Source: Bordetella ansorpii
Lineage (GTDB): Bacteria; Pseudomonadota; Gammaproteobacteria; Burkholderiales; Burkholderiaceae_B
DNA length: 64,000 nucleotides
NCBI RefSeq assembly: GCF_900078315.1
Contig: NZ_FKBS01000014.1
Location: forward strand, 1,275,847-1,339,846
Reading direction: 5' to 3'
Position numbers and translations under genes: made by a program. Below the pieces are notes generated by a model, which was given only the letters and a program-made list of their open reading frames with translations, was not told the DNA's origin and did no database searches. Below, in pieces: positions 1-13,719 of this stretch (position 1 is its first letter; every line of letters starts with the position of its first letter).

Positions 1-646
1 CCAGCTTCCAGTCCCAGTAAGAGCCGCGATCCAGGTCGCGCACGTACTGGTAGCCGACGTGGGCGTTCAGGGTCAGGCCCCACACGCCGGTGTCGACGTT
101 GCCGCTCAGGTCAATGTACTGGCTGCCGCTGCTGCGGGCGAAGCCGAACAGATTGGTGACGGCGTACGAGTATTTCAGGAACACCGGGCCATATCCGACG
201 CCGGCGTACAGCTCGGTGGTGTTCGGACTGATGTAGCCGGACGGATAGTCGCCGGGGTAGTAGTACCGCAGCACGCCCACGTCGAAGGGCACGCCGTCGG
301 TGAACTGGCCCTTGTAGCCGCCGTAGAAGTCCATTTCGATAGGAGCGGAGACGTCGGTGTTGCTGTCGTCCAGCCAACTGATGCTGGAGTTCCAGTTGCC
401 CAGATAGAGGCCGCTGGCGTGCGCGACGTCGAAGCCGCCCGACACCGCCGGCCGGTTGTTGCTCTGCATGAGGCCGCGGTAGCGGTACTGGCTGGCCAGC
501 GACAGATTGGCGCTGAGTGTGCAGGAAGGCGAATCTTCGGTGGACGGCTGTTGCTGTGCCTGGGCTTCATGGATCAGGGCCAGCGAGGCCAGCAGGACGC
601 CGGCGGAAAGGGTGGCGCAAAACCTGGGCAGGCGGGTGGACGGCAT
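1..646 (-). CDS. TorF-family putative porin, 3' end outside window
   Basis: Outer-membrane beta-barrel protein of the TorF/TIGR02001 putative porin type, read from 646 down and still open at the window edge, so the C-terminus is missing. The N-terminus has a signal peptide (MPSTRLPRFCATLSAGVLL, cut after AQA around residue 32) followed by the family hallmark NLSLASQYRYRGLMQSN and later amphipathic strands rich in Tyr, Gly and Asp (DFYGGYKGQF, VGVLRYYYPGDYPSGY, KYSYAVTNLFG). A Shine-Dalgarno AGGAG sits 9 bases before the ATG. It lies downstream of lolA on the same strand but is separated from it by an intrinsic terminator, so it is probably its own unit. The substrate is unknown. Family assignment is by sequence resemblance. 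Confidence 0.85.
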   Translation of the reverse strand, partial: MPSTRLPRFCATLSAGVLLASLALIHEAQAQQQPSTEDSPSCTLSANLSLASQYRYRGLMQSNNRPAVSGGFDVAHASGLYLGNWNSSISWLDDSNTDVSAPIEMDFYGGYKGQFTDGVPFDVGVLRYYYPGDYPSGYISPNTTELYAGVGYGPVFLKYSYAVTNLFGFARSSGSQYIDLSGNVDTGVWGLTLNAHVGYQYVRDLDRGSYWDWKL

Positions 647-750
647 GGCTTGATTCTCCTGTGTCGGCGCCAAAGGAAGCGCCGAGCGGCACAGTAGAGA
701 CAAGCGCATAAGCTGCGCGTAAAGACTGCGGGTGCTCGCGTAAGCGGGAC

Positions 751-778
751 GTAAAAACGGCGCCGGGAAGGCGCCGTG
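751..778 (-). terminator. Intrinsic terminator after lolA
   Basis: On the minus strand the 8-bp arms ACGGCGCC/GGCGCCGT with a 5-base loop are followed by a T-run (plus-strand AAAAA at 753-757). It ends the ftsK-lolA transcript about 27 bases after the lolA stop and lies upstream of the porin gene. Confidence 0.8.
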
Positions 779-804
779 ATGGGGCTTCGATGACGCGATG
801 GCGC

Positions 805-1442
805 CTACATTTTCACCACGTCGGTGCCCGCGGGCGGGGTGAACTGGAACTCGGTGGCTGGCAGCGAGGGGTTGGGCTGCAGGTCGGACAGCTCCACGCG
901 CGTGGTCTGGCCGAAGGCGTCGAGCAGTTCGATGCGCACGGGCTGGTTGTCCTTCATGCCGATGTCGACCTGCGAGAAACCGGCGTCGGCGCTGCGCGGC
1001 TTGGCGCGCAGCCACTCCAGGCCGTCGCGCGCGGGCAGCGGCGAGACCTGGAAGGCCTGCTCCAGGTTGCCCGAGCCGAACAGGATGGCGGCGGGCGAGG
1101 TGCCGATGGCCTGGTCGACCTTGCGCACCGTGACCTGAGCCAGGTCGGGGTCGTATTGGTAGACCTGCTGGCCGTCGGCGACGATGCGCTGTTCGTACGG
1201 CAGCTTGACCCGCCAGTTGAACTTGCCGGGACGCTGGAAGGCGAAGGTGCCGCTTTGCGTCTTGGGCTTGGCGCCCTGCGCGCCCGAGGTGCTCTGGGTG
1301 AACGAACCCGTGGCGGCCTGCACCGTGGAGACGAAGGTTTTCAGCTGTTCCTGGGCGCTGGCGGCCATGCTGGCCGCGGCGGCCATCAGCGGGCACAGGC
1401 CCAGCACCGCCACGGCGGCCAATCGGTGAAGACGGCTTTTCA

Positions 1443-1446
<4 letters not shown>
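805..1446 (-). CDS. lolA: Outer-membrane lipoprotein carrier protein LolA
   Basis: Periplasmic chaperone that takes lipoproteins from LolCDE and hands them to LolB at the outer membrane. The 213-residue product has a signal peptide (positive MMKSRLHR, hydrophobic core, cut near [10 protein letters not shown] at about residue 25-30) and the LolA features: TGSFTQ near the mature N-terminus, [13 protein letters not shown] and [19 protein letters not shown], the signature strand region. Length is normal for the family. The start overlaps the ftsK stop (ATGA), so the two genes are translationally coupled; ftsK-lolA order is widely conserved in proteobacteria. A second in-frame ATG follows the first immediately. 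Confidence 0.97.
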
Positions 1447-3803
<2,357 letters not shown>

Positions 3804-3810
3804 GGGCCTC

Positions 3811-3818
3811 ATTATAAT
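3811..3818. promoter_or_regulatory. Overlapping back-to-back -10 elements between ftsK and trxB
   Basis: The octamer ATTATAAT contains TATAAT on the plus strand (3813-3818) and TATAAT on the minus strand (3816-3811). It lies between the divergent ftsK and trxB genes, so one element could serve either direction. Neither side has a convincing TTGACA at 17 bases. Promoter function is inferred. Confidence 0.5.
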
Positions 3819-3820
3819 GA

Positions 3821-5548
<1,728 letters not shown>

Positions 5549-5552
<4 letters not shown>

Positions 5553-5878
5553 ACTGGCTGTACCTGGCGCTGGCCATCGGCGCCGAGATCATCGCCACCA
5601 GCGCGCTGAAAGGCGCCGAGGGCTTCACGCGGCTGTGGCCCTCGGTCATCACCGTCGTCGGCTATGGCGTGGCGTTCTATTTCCTGTCCATGACCTTGCG
5701 CACCATTCCCATGGGCGTCGCGTATGCGATCTGGTCGGGCGCGGGCATCGTGCTGATCTCGCTGGCCGGGCTGGTGCTGTACAAACAGACGCTCGACCTG
5801 CCGGCCATCATCGGCATCGCGCTGATCGTGGCGGGCGTGGTGGTGATGCAGGTGTTTTCCAAGACGACGGGGCATTGA
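5549..5878 (+). CDS. emrE: SMR-family multidrug efflux protein (EmrE/Qac type)
   Basis: A 109-residue inner-membrane protein with four transmembrane helices that works as a dimer, exchanging protons for hydrophobic cations. The membrane-embedded glutamate is present as Glu13 (MNWLYLALAIGAEIIA). EGFTRLWPS, GVAYAIWSGAGIVLISL and LDLPAIIGIALI closely follow E. coli EmrE and favour the Qac/EmrE subtype over the guanidinium exporters. The ATG shares four bases with the end of the Smr-domain gene. A 10-bp perfect inverted repeat without a T-run (5884-5908) follows the stop and may help end the transcript. Substrate range cannot be read from sequence. Confidence 0.93.
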
Positions 5879-5945
5879 CCGGCTGGCTGCGCCAGGCAGT
5901 GGCGCAGCCGCAGGCGCATCGGCGGCCCAACGGTTTACGTGCGGT

Positions 5946-8009
5946 TTACGTGCCCGGCTTGCGCAGATAGTCCACCAGCGCCAGCGTGGCGGCATCCGGC
6001 CGCCGCGTCAGCAGCGACACCACGATGATGGTGGCGAACGCCGCCGGCGCGCCGAACACGCCCGCGGCGATGGGCTGGATGCCCCACCACAGATCCATCG
6101 GTGCGGTGCGGGGCACGTTGAACACCCATTCGCGCAGCCACGGATGCGTATGCGCCATGTACGCGAACGTCGTCGACAACCCCACGGCCATGCCCGCCGT
6201 CACGCCCCACTTGTTGGCGCGCCGCCAGAACAGCCCCGTGACCAGCGCCGGAAAGAACGACGAGGCCGCGAACGAGAAGGCCGCCGACACCATGAAGAGA
6301 ATGTCGGCCGGCTTGCGCGCCGCCACCCAGGCGGCGCCGAAGGCCACCAGCAGCAGCAGGATCTTCGACACGATGACGCGCCGCGCCGCAGGCATGCGCG
6401 GCGACACCATGCGATACCACATGTCGTGCGACAGTGAATTGGACATTGTCAGCAGCAGGCCGTCGGCCGTGGACAACGCCGCGGCCAGCGCGCCGGCCGC
6501 CACCAGGCCGGAGATGACGAAGGGCAGGCCGCCGATCTCCGGCATGGCCAGCACCACCACGTCGGCGCCCATGCCGATCTCGCCCAGTTGCACGATGCCG
6601 TCGCGGTTGATGTCCACCACTTCCAGCAGATTGCTGTCCACTGCGCTCCAGGCGTGCACCCAATTGGGCAGGTTGCTGAAGCGGATGCCCACCACCTGCG
6701 CGTACACCTCGTACTTCACCAGCAACGCCAGCGCGGGCGCCGTGAAGTACAGCAGCAGGATGAACAGCAGCGCCCAGAACACCGAGCGGCGCGCGTCGCC
6801 CACCGAGGGCGTGGTGTACGAGCGCATCAGGATGTGCGGCATGCCGGCCGTGCCCAGCATCAGGCACAGCACCAGCGCCAGGAAGTTGACGCGCATGTCG
6901 CGGCTTTCGGCGGGGTCGCGCGCGGGAAAGGGTTGGGCATGCGGCAGCGGCGGCGAGCCGCGCGCCTCGTAGGCGGCGCGGGCCTGCGACCAGGCGATGC
7001 GGGCGGCTTCGGGGTCGGCGGGATAGGTGGCCAGTTCGCGTTCCAGGGAGCGCACCTCGACCATCGGCGCGTCGGCCGCGATCTGCGCGGCCAACTGGTT
7101 GCGCAACCTGTCCTTTTCGTCTGTCCAGGATTGCGGCAGGGCGTCCAGGCGCGCGGTCATTTCCTGCGCGCGCTCGCGCCACAGGCGGTGCACCTCGCGT
7201 TCGGCGGGATCGTTCTGCAGATGGATCTCTTTCTCGGTGACCTGCTGCAGCACCGCGCCCGCCGACAACTGCGGCGCCGGGCTGCCCGTGTGCTTGACCG
7301 ACAGCCAGATCACCGGCACCAGATAGGCGATGACCAGGATGATGTACTGCGCCACCTGCGTCCACGTGACCGCGCGCATGCCGCCCAGGAACGAGCACAC
7401 CAGCATGCCGCCCAGCGCCACGAAAATGCCTAGTTCGAACGAAATGCCGGTCAGCCGGGTGGTGATGATGCCCACGCCGTAGATCTGCGCCACCAGGTAG
7501 GTGAACGAACACAGCACCGCACAGGCCACGCCCATCAGTCTTGGCAGGTTGCCGCCGTAGCGCGCGCCCAGGTAATCCGGAATGGTGTACTGCCCGAACT
7601 TGCGCAGGTAAGGCGCCAGCAGCAGCGCCACCAGCACGTAGCCGCCGGTCCAGCCCATCACGTAGGCCAGGCCGCCGTAGCCGGTCAGGTACAGGGTGCC
7701 CGCCACGCCGATGAACGAGGCCACCGACATCCAGTCGGCGGCCGTGGCCATGCCGTTGTAGATCGCGGGCACGCGCCGGCCCGCCACGTAGTACTCGACC
7801 TGGTCGGAGGTGCGGCACACGATGCCGATACAGGCGTACAGGCTGACCGTGACGATGAGAAAGGCGTAGCCGATCCAGTTGCGCGACAGCCCGGCCATCT
7901 CGGCCAGCGCCAGCAGCAGCACCAGCATGCCGAAGCCGGCCGTGTACAACAGGTAGATGCGGCGCAGCCGCAGGCCGAACTCGTGCTGGGTGCCGGCGGA
8001 GAACGGCAT
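5946..8009 (-). CDS. Sodium:solute symporter, VC_2705-type large subunit
   Basis: Inner-membrane permease of the SSS family (687 residues, about 13 membrane segments). The N-terminus GMLVLLLALAEMAGL, the core GRRVPAIYNGMATAADWMS and GLAYVMGWTGGYVLVALLLAPYL are typical SSS sequence. A hydrophilic insert of about 130 residues (roughly residues 255-385) between two membrane segments is charged and helical (REVHRLWRERAQEMTARL), as in the VC_2705 subfamily paired with DUF4212 proteins. Substrates of this pair are probably small carboxylates such as acetate; that is inference from the family. The ATG overlaps the DUF4212 stop (TGATG), so the two subunits are coupled. Confidence 0.92.
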   Translation of the reverse strand: MPFSAGTQHEFGLRLRRIYLLYTAGFGMLVLLLALAEMAGLSRNWIGYAFLIVTVSLYACIGIVCRTSDQVEYYVAGRRVPAIYNGMATAADWMSVASFIGVAGTLYLTGYGGLAYVMGWTGGYVLVALLLAPYLRKFGQYTIPDYLGARYGGNLPRLMGVACAVLCSFTYLVAQIYGVGIITTRLTGISFELGIFVALGGMLVCSFLGGMRAVTWTQVAQYIILVIAYLVPVIWLSVKHTGSPAPQLSAGAVLQQVTEKEIHLQNDPAEREVHRLWRERAQEMTARLDALPQSWTDEKDRLRNQLAAQIAADAPMVEVRSLERELATYPADPEAARIAWSQARAAYEARGSPPLPHAQPFPARDPAESRDMRVNFLALVLCLMLGTAGMPHILMRSYTTPSVGDARRSVFWALLFILLLYFTAPALALLVKYEVYAQVVGIRFSNLPNWVHAWSAVDSNLLEVVDINRDGIVQLGEIGMGADVVVLAMPEIGGLPFVISGLVAAGALAAALSTADGLLLTMSNSLSHDMWYRMVSPRMPAARRVIVSKILLLLVAFGAAWVAARKPADILFMVSAAFSFAASSFFPALVTGLFWRRANKWGVTAGMAVGLSTTFAYMAHTHPWLREWVFNVPRTAPMDLWWGIQPIAAGVFGAPAAFATIIVVSLLTRRPDAATLALVDYLRKPGT

Positions 8010-8311
8010 CAGCGCGCGTCCTGCCGGCCGGGGGTGGCCTGGGCGTCCTGCCCGGCCTGGGCCTCGGCGTCGGCCCGGTCATCGGCGCGGTTCATGACGG
8101 CGCCATACACCGCCACGATCAGCAGGAAGGCCAGCGGTGCGCCATAAGCGGCCAGCCAGAACGGAAAGGGCCAGCCGATGAATTCGAAGGAAAGATAGCG
8201 GGTGAACAGCGCGGGCGCGGCGGTCAGGGCGATCCACAGCGCCAGCAGCAGCAGGATCAGCCGCACATTGCGGCGCCAGTAGCGCGAAGCAGTGGAACGG
8301 ACTCGGGGCAT
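8009..8311 (-). CDS. DUF4212 small subunit of sodium:solute symporter
   Basis: A 100-residue membrane protein that precedes and overlaps the SSS permease. It shows the DUF4212 pattern: YWRRNVRLILLLLALWI, a first membrane helix, FEFIGWPFPFWLAAYGAPLAFLLI as the second, and MNRADDRAD just after it. The tail is Gln/Ala/Asp-rich. The frame is open further upstream to 8380, but homology begins at MPRVRSTASRYWRRN and AGGTCGAG lies just before this ATG. The protein is thought to be an accessory subunit of the transporter. Confidence 0.88.
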   Translation of the reverse strand: MPRVRSTASRYWRRNVRLILLLLALWIALTAAPALFTRYLSFEFIGWPFPFWLAAYGAPLAFLLIVAVYGAVMNRADDRADAEAQAGQDAQATPGRQDAR

Positions 8312-8377
8312 GCTCGACCTGGGTGGGCGCTGACGCATCCGTGTCCGTGCAAGGCCATCCACGGGCCGCGAATGCGA

Positions 8378-8411
8378 CAACGGCCGGCACAGTGTGTCGT
8401 GCCAGCCGTTG
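8378..8411. repeat. 13-bp inverted repeat upstream of DUF4212 gene
   Basis: Arms CAACGGCCGGCAC (8378-8390) and GTGCCAGCCGTTG (8399-8411) pair with one mismatch around an 8-base loop. It lies 67 bases before the DUF4212 start on the minus strand, so it is either an operator or a 5' UTR hairpin for the symporter operon. Confidence 0.6.
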
Positions 8412-8581
8412 TGCGTTTGCTTTTCTTGTACTGCTTTTATTTATATACCGGTGCCGCCGGTTGTCTGGAAGCCCTTAAGGGCTTTCTGTCTCCTCACCTG
8501 CATGGACTGAATTCTGCACCAGTTACGGGACTGTCACACTAGGGGAATGCCCTAATTCGGCGCATTCATTTAGTTATATGT

Positions 8582-8598
8582 TGCACTTATATGGTGCA
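8582..8598. promoter_or_regulatory. NtrC-like dyad 1
   Basis: TGCACTTATATGGTGCA is a 17-base dyad with TGCAC/GTGCA arms and a 7-base spacer, the geometry of enterobacterial NtrC sites (TGCACC-N5-GGTGCA). It lies about 280 bases from each of the two divergent operons. No sigma-54 -24/-12 element with correct spacing was found nearby, so the binding protein is uncertain. Confidence 0.5.
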
Positions 8599-8709
8599 TT
8601 CGACCCAAAAACATCAAGATTCTCCTTGTTTTATGACCAAAACAAGACAAATTGGCGTCTTTCCGGGTCGAAGCGGGGCATCGCGGCATCCGACGCCGTG
8701 ATTTCTTTC

Positions 8710-8726
8710 CGCACCTTATTGGTGCG
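8710..8726. promoter_or_regulatory. NtrC-like dyad 2
   Basis: CGCACCTTATTGGTGCG is a second perfect dyad of the same class (GCACC-N5-GGTGC), 128 bases from the first and only 9 bases upstream of the KdpE-like box. Two copies with the same spacing make a shared regulator likely. Confidence 0.5.
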
Positions 8727-8735
8727 AATTTGGCG

Positions 8736-8752
8736 TTTATACCGTTTTTACA
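8736..8752 (+). promoter_or_regulatory. KdpE-like operator of the kdp operon
   Basis: TTTATACCGTTTTTACA matches the 17-base E. coli KdpE site TTTATACTTTTTTTACA at 15 positions, and the CG-rich bases that follow also resemble the E. coli kdp promoter. A degenerate second copy (TATATCCCGTTTTTAC) lies at 8768-8783. The box is 111 bases before the first small ORF, a sensible activator position. Recognition is from memory of the E. coli site. Confidence 0.65.
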
Positions 8753-8862
8753 CGCGCCCGCCAAAGCTATATCCCGTTTTTACCCCCCTCTCCGTAACCT
8801 GCGCAGGTCCGGCGGAGGGTGCCTCTGCATTGTTCGGAGGCCAGGCCTCCGGGGAGAAAAAC

Positions 8863-8961
8863 ATGGATTTCCTGACCCTCGCCGTATTCGGCGCGATGGC
8901 GGGCCTGACCTGGGCGCTGGTTGCCTTCTGCGCCCGCCTGTCCGAGGGAGAACACTCATGA
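8863..8961 (+). CDS. Small membrane protein upstream of kdpF
   Basis: A 32-residue ORF beginning MDFLTLAVFGAMAGLTWALV, one hydrophobic helix followed by a polar tail ([10 protein letters not shown]). It has a strong Shine-Dalgarno GGGGAG seven bases before the ATG, and its stop overlaps the kdpF ATG (ATGA), so it appears to be the first gene of the kdp operon. It resembles small unannotated ORFs found before kdpF in other proteobacteria. Function is unknown; it could be an extra small subunit of the pump or a translational leader. Confidence 0.7.
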   Translation: MDFLTLAVFGAMAGLTWALVAFCARLSEGEHS

Positions 8962-9047
8962 GCGCCATTTATTGGTTGAGCGGCATCGTCGCGGCCCTGC
9001 TCATGGTCTACCTGCTGGCCGCGCTGTTCCAACCGGAGAAGTTCTGA
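8958..9047 (+). CDS. kdpF: Potassium-transporting ATPase small subunit KdpF
   Basis: A 29-residue single-helix membrane peptide, [20 protein letters not shown] then AALFQPEKF. The tail LFQPEKF is the family hallmark. KdpF stabilises the KdpABC complex. The gene overlaps the upstream small ORF by four bases and its TGA stop shares a base with the kdpA ATG, so translation of the three is coupled. It is often missed by gene finders because of its size. Confidence 0.93.
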   Translation: MSAIYWLSGIVAALLMVYLLAALFQPEKF

Positions 9048-10852
9048 TGGACACCCAATTCCTGGGCCTGCTGGCGGTCTACCTGGCCGTCGTGCTGGCG
9101 ATCGCCCCCTTCCTGGGACGCTATATCAGGCGGGCCATGGAGGACGGCAGCTATGGACCGACCCGTTGGGGGCGTCCGATCGAGCGCGTCATCTACCGCC
9201 TGGCTGGCGTGGACCCCAAGGCGGACATGGGCTGGAAACGGTACGCGCTGACCCTGCTGCTGTTCAACGCCCTGGGCGTGTTCGCCGTCTACGCGCTGCA
9301 GCGCCTGCAGGGCGTGTTGCCGTTCAATCCGGCGGACATGGGCGCGGTCACGCCGGACTCGTCGTTGAATACGGCGCTGTCTTTCGTCACCAACACCAAT
9401 TGGCAGGGCTACGGCGGCGAGAGCACGATGAGCTACCTGACCCAGATGCTGGGCCTGACGGTGCAGAACTTCCTGTCCGCGGCCACCGGGATTGCCGTGC
9501 TCTTCGCGCTGGTGCGCGGCCTGACGCGCCACGGCTCGAAGGCCATCGGCAACTTCTGGACGGACATCGTGCGAGGCACGATGTATGTGCTGCTGCCGCT
9601 GTCGTTCGTGCTGGCGCTGTTCCTGGTCGGCCAGGGCGTGATCCAGAACCTCGATCCGTACGTGCAGGCGCAGACCGTCGAGGCGCAGGCCTTCAGCGTG
9701 CCCGAGGTCGATGCGCAGGGCCAGCCGATGCCGGGCGCCGATGGCCAGCCCCGGATGCAGCCGCAGCAGACGCAGCAGCAGACACTGGCCATGGGGCCGG
9801 TGGCCTCGCAGGAAGCCATCAAGATGCTCGGCACCAATGGCGGCGGCTTCTTCAATGCGAACTCCGCGCATCCGTACGAGAATCCCACGGCGGTATCGAA
9901 TTTCGTGGAAATGCTGGCGATCTTCCTGATCCCCGCCGCGCTGTGTTTCAGCTTCGGCGAGATGGCCGGCAACCGCCGACAGGGGGCCATCATCCTGGCG
10001 GCGATGACCGCGATGTTCGCCGTGTTCGCGTTGACCACGTCCTACTTCGAGCATCAGTCCACGCCCGCCTTGGCGCAGGCCGTCAACGGCCTGGCGCCGG
10101 GCGGCGGCAACATGGAAGGCAAGGAAGTGCGCTTCGGCATCGCGCCCACCGCGCTGTTCGCCACCATCACCACCGCGGCGTCATGCGGCGCCGTCAACGG
10201 CATGCACGATTCGTTCTCGGCCATGGGCGGCCTGCCGCCGATGCTGCTGATGCAACTGGGCGAGGTGGTGTTCGGCGGCGTGGGCGCCGGGCTGTACGGC
10301 ATGCTGGCCTTCGCCATCCTGGCGGTGTTCATCGCCGGGCTGATGATCGGCCGCACGCCGGAATACCTGGGCAAGAAGATCGAGGCCTTCGACATGAAGA
10401 TGGTCGCGATGGTGCTGCTGGCCACGCCGCTGCTGGTGCTGGTGGGCACGGCCGTGGCCGTGCTGGCCGATGCCGGCCGCGCCGGGGTGCTCAATCCGGG
10501 CATCCACGGCTTCTCGGAAATCCTGTACGCCCTGTCCTCGGCCGCCAACAACAACGGCAGCGCCTTCGCGGGCCTGTCCGCCAACACGCCTTTCTACAAC
10601 ACGCTGCTGGGCATCGCCATGTGGTTCGGCCGCTTCGCGTCCATCGTCGCGCTGCTGGCCTTGGCCGGCGCGCTGGCCGCCAAGCCGCGCCTGCCGCAGG
10701 GCCCCGGCACGATGCCGACCACAGGCCCGCTGTTCGCCGTGCTGCTGATCGGTTCGGTGATGCTGGTCGGCGCGCTGACCTACGTGCCCGCGCTGGCGCT
10801 GGGCCCTGTCGCCGAGCACCTGCAGAACGCCGTGCACGCCGCGCAACCCTGA
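9047..10852 (+). CDS. kdpA: Potassium-transporting ATPase subunit KdpA
   Basis: The K+-channel-like subunit of the high-affinity KdpFABC pump in the inner membrane. The four selectivity-filter repeats are visible: [44 protein letters not shown] and [11 protein letters not shown]. At 601 residues it is about 45 longer than E. coli KdpA; part of the excess is a Gln/Pro-rich stretch at about residues 218-248 ([18 protein letters not shown]) just before the conserved [16 protein letters not shown]. The start was set at [13 protein letters not shown], overlapping kdpF; the open frame extends further upstream but without family similarity. Confidence 0.97.
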   Translation: MDTQFLGLLAVYLAVVLAIAPFLGRYIRRAMEDGSYGPTRWGRPIERVIYRLAGVDPKADMGWKRYALTLLLFNALGVFAVYALQRLQGVLPFNPADMGAVTPDSSLNTALSFVTNTNWQGYGGESTMSYLTQMLGLTVQNFLSAATGIAVLFALVRGLTRHGSKAIGNFWTDIVRGTMYVLLPLSFVLALFLVGQGVIQNLDPYVQAQTVEAQAFSVPEVDAQGQPMPGADGQPRMQPQQTQQQTLAMGPVASQEAIKMLGTNGGGFFNANSAHPYENPTAVSNFVEMLAIFLIPAALCFSFGEMAGNRRQGAIILAAMTAMFAVFALTTSYFEHQSTPALAQAVNGLAPGGGNMEGKEVRFGIAPTALFATITTAASCGAVNGMHDSFSAMGGLPPMLLMQLGEVVFGGVGAGLYGMLAFAILAVFIAGLMIGRTPEYLGKKIEAFDMKMVAMVLLATPLLVLVGTAVAVLADAGRAGVLNPGIHGFSEILYALSSAANNNGSAFAGLSANTPFYNTLLGIAMWFGRFASIVALLALAGALAAKPRLPQGPGTMPTTGPLFAVLLIGSVMLVGALTYVPALALGPVAEHLQNAVHAAQP

Positions 10853-10872
10853 ACGAATCCGGTAGACACATC

Positions 10873-13029
<2,157 letters not shown>

Positions 13030-13050
13030 TTTCCCCTCGAGGACACTCTC

Positions 13051-13665
13051 ATGCAAACCCCATCCACTTCCATCAAGCAGCAGGGCCTGCTGCGGCCCGC
13101 GCTGACCGTCTTCGTCGCGCTGTCCCTCATCACCGGGCTGGCGTATCCGCTGCTGACCACGGGCGTGGCCCGCATGCTGTTTCCGCACCAGGCCGCGGGC
13201 TCGCTGATCGAACGTGACGGCAAGGTCATCGGCTCGGACCTGATCGGCCAGGCCTTCCGTTCGCCGGGCTATTTCTGGAGCCGGCCGTCGGCCACCGCGC
13301 CGATGGCCTACAACGGCGGAGCATCCGGCGGCTCGAACCTGGGGCCGACCAATCCGGCGCTGGCCCAGGCCGTGCAGGAGCGCGTCGCGGCGCTGCGTGC
13401 CGCCGATCCGGACAATCCGGCGCAGATCCCGGTCGATCTGGTCACGGCCTCCGGCAGCGGCCTGGATCCGCACATCAGCGCCGCCGCGGCCGAATACCAG
13501 GTGCGCCGCGTGGCCCGCGCGCGGGGCCTGCCCGAGGCCGAGGTGCGCAAGCTGGTGCAGGCGCATACCGACAGCCCGTGGCTGGGGCTGATCGGCGATC
13601 CGGCCGTGAACGTGCTGCCGCTGAACCTGGCGCTGGACGCCCTGAAGCCCCTTGCGGGCAGGTAA
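13051..13665 (+). CDS. kdpC: Potassium-transporting ATPase subunit KdpC
   Basis: A 204-residue subunit with one N-terminal membrane helix ([20 protein letters not shown]) and a periplasmic-side soluble domain. Family motifs are [28 protein letters not shown] and [17 protein letters not shown], then [11 protein letters not shown] at the C-terminus. KdpC stabilises the complex and raises ATP affinity of KdpB. The gene starts 21 bases after kdpB with GAGGA before the ATG. Confidence 0.97.
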   Translation: MQTPSTSIKQQGLLRPALTVFVALSLITGLAYPLLTTGVARMLFPHQAAGSLIERDGKVIGSDLIGQAFRSPGYFWSRPSATAPMAYNGGASGGSNLGPTNPALAQAVQERVAALRAADPDNPAQIPVDLVTASGSGLDPHISAAAAEYQVRRVARARGLPEAEVRKLVQAHTDSPWLGLIGDPAVNVLPLNLALDALKPLAGR

Positions 13666-13719
13666 GCCGCCTGCCTGCCGCGGCGTATAGTATGTCTGCC
13701 CTCGAATCCATCCCGCATC

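Larger units (their letters stand above)
8312..8862. other. Divergent intergenic region between symporter and kdp operons
   Basis: A 551-base stretch with no supported gene, more AT-rich than its surroundings from about 8420 to 8790. It holds, in order, a 13-bp imperfect dyad (8378-8411), a perfect 16-base palindrome AAGCCCTTAAGGGCTT (8469-8484), two 17-base GCAC-N7-GTGC dyads, a KdpE-like box and a leader hairpin just before the kdp Shine-Dalgarno. The frame upstream of the 32-residue ORF is open to 8578, but it runs through the operators and has no coding look. Confidence 0.8.

Noticed and set aside
5935-8082. 715-codon alternative minus-strand frame over the symporter
   Set aside because: Arg/Gly/Pro-rich frame offset from the true SSS permease, no membrane pattern.
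8469-8484. Perfect palindrome AAGCCCTTAAGGGCTT as a terminator
   Set aside because: Only a broken T-run follows and no plus-strand gene lies upstream; it is reported only as a part of the intergenic region.
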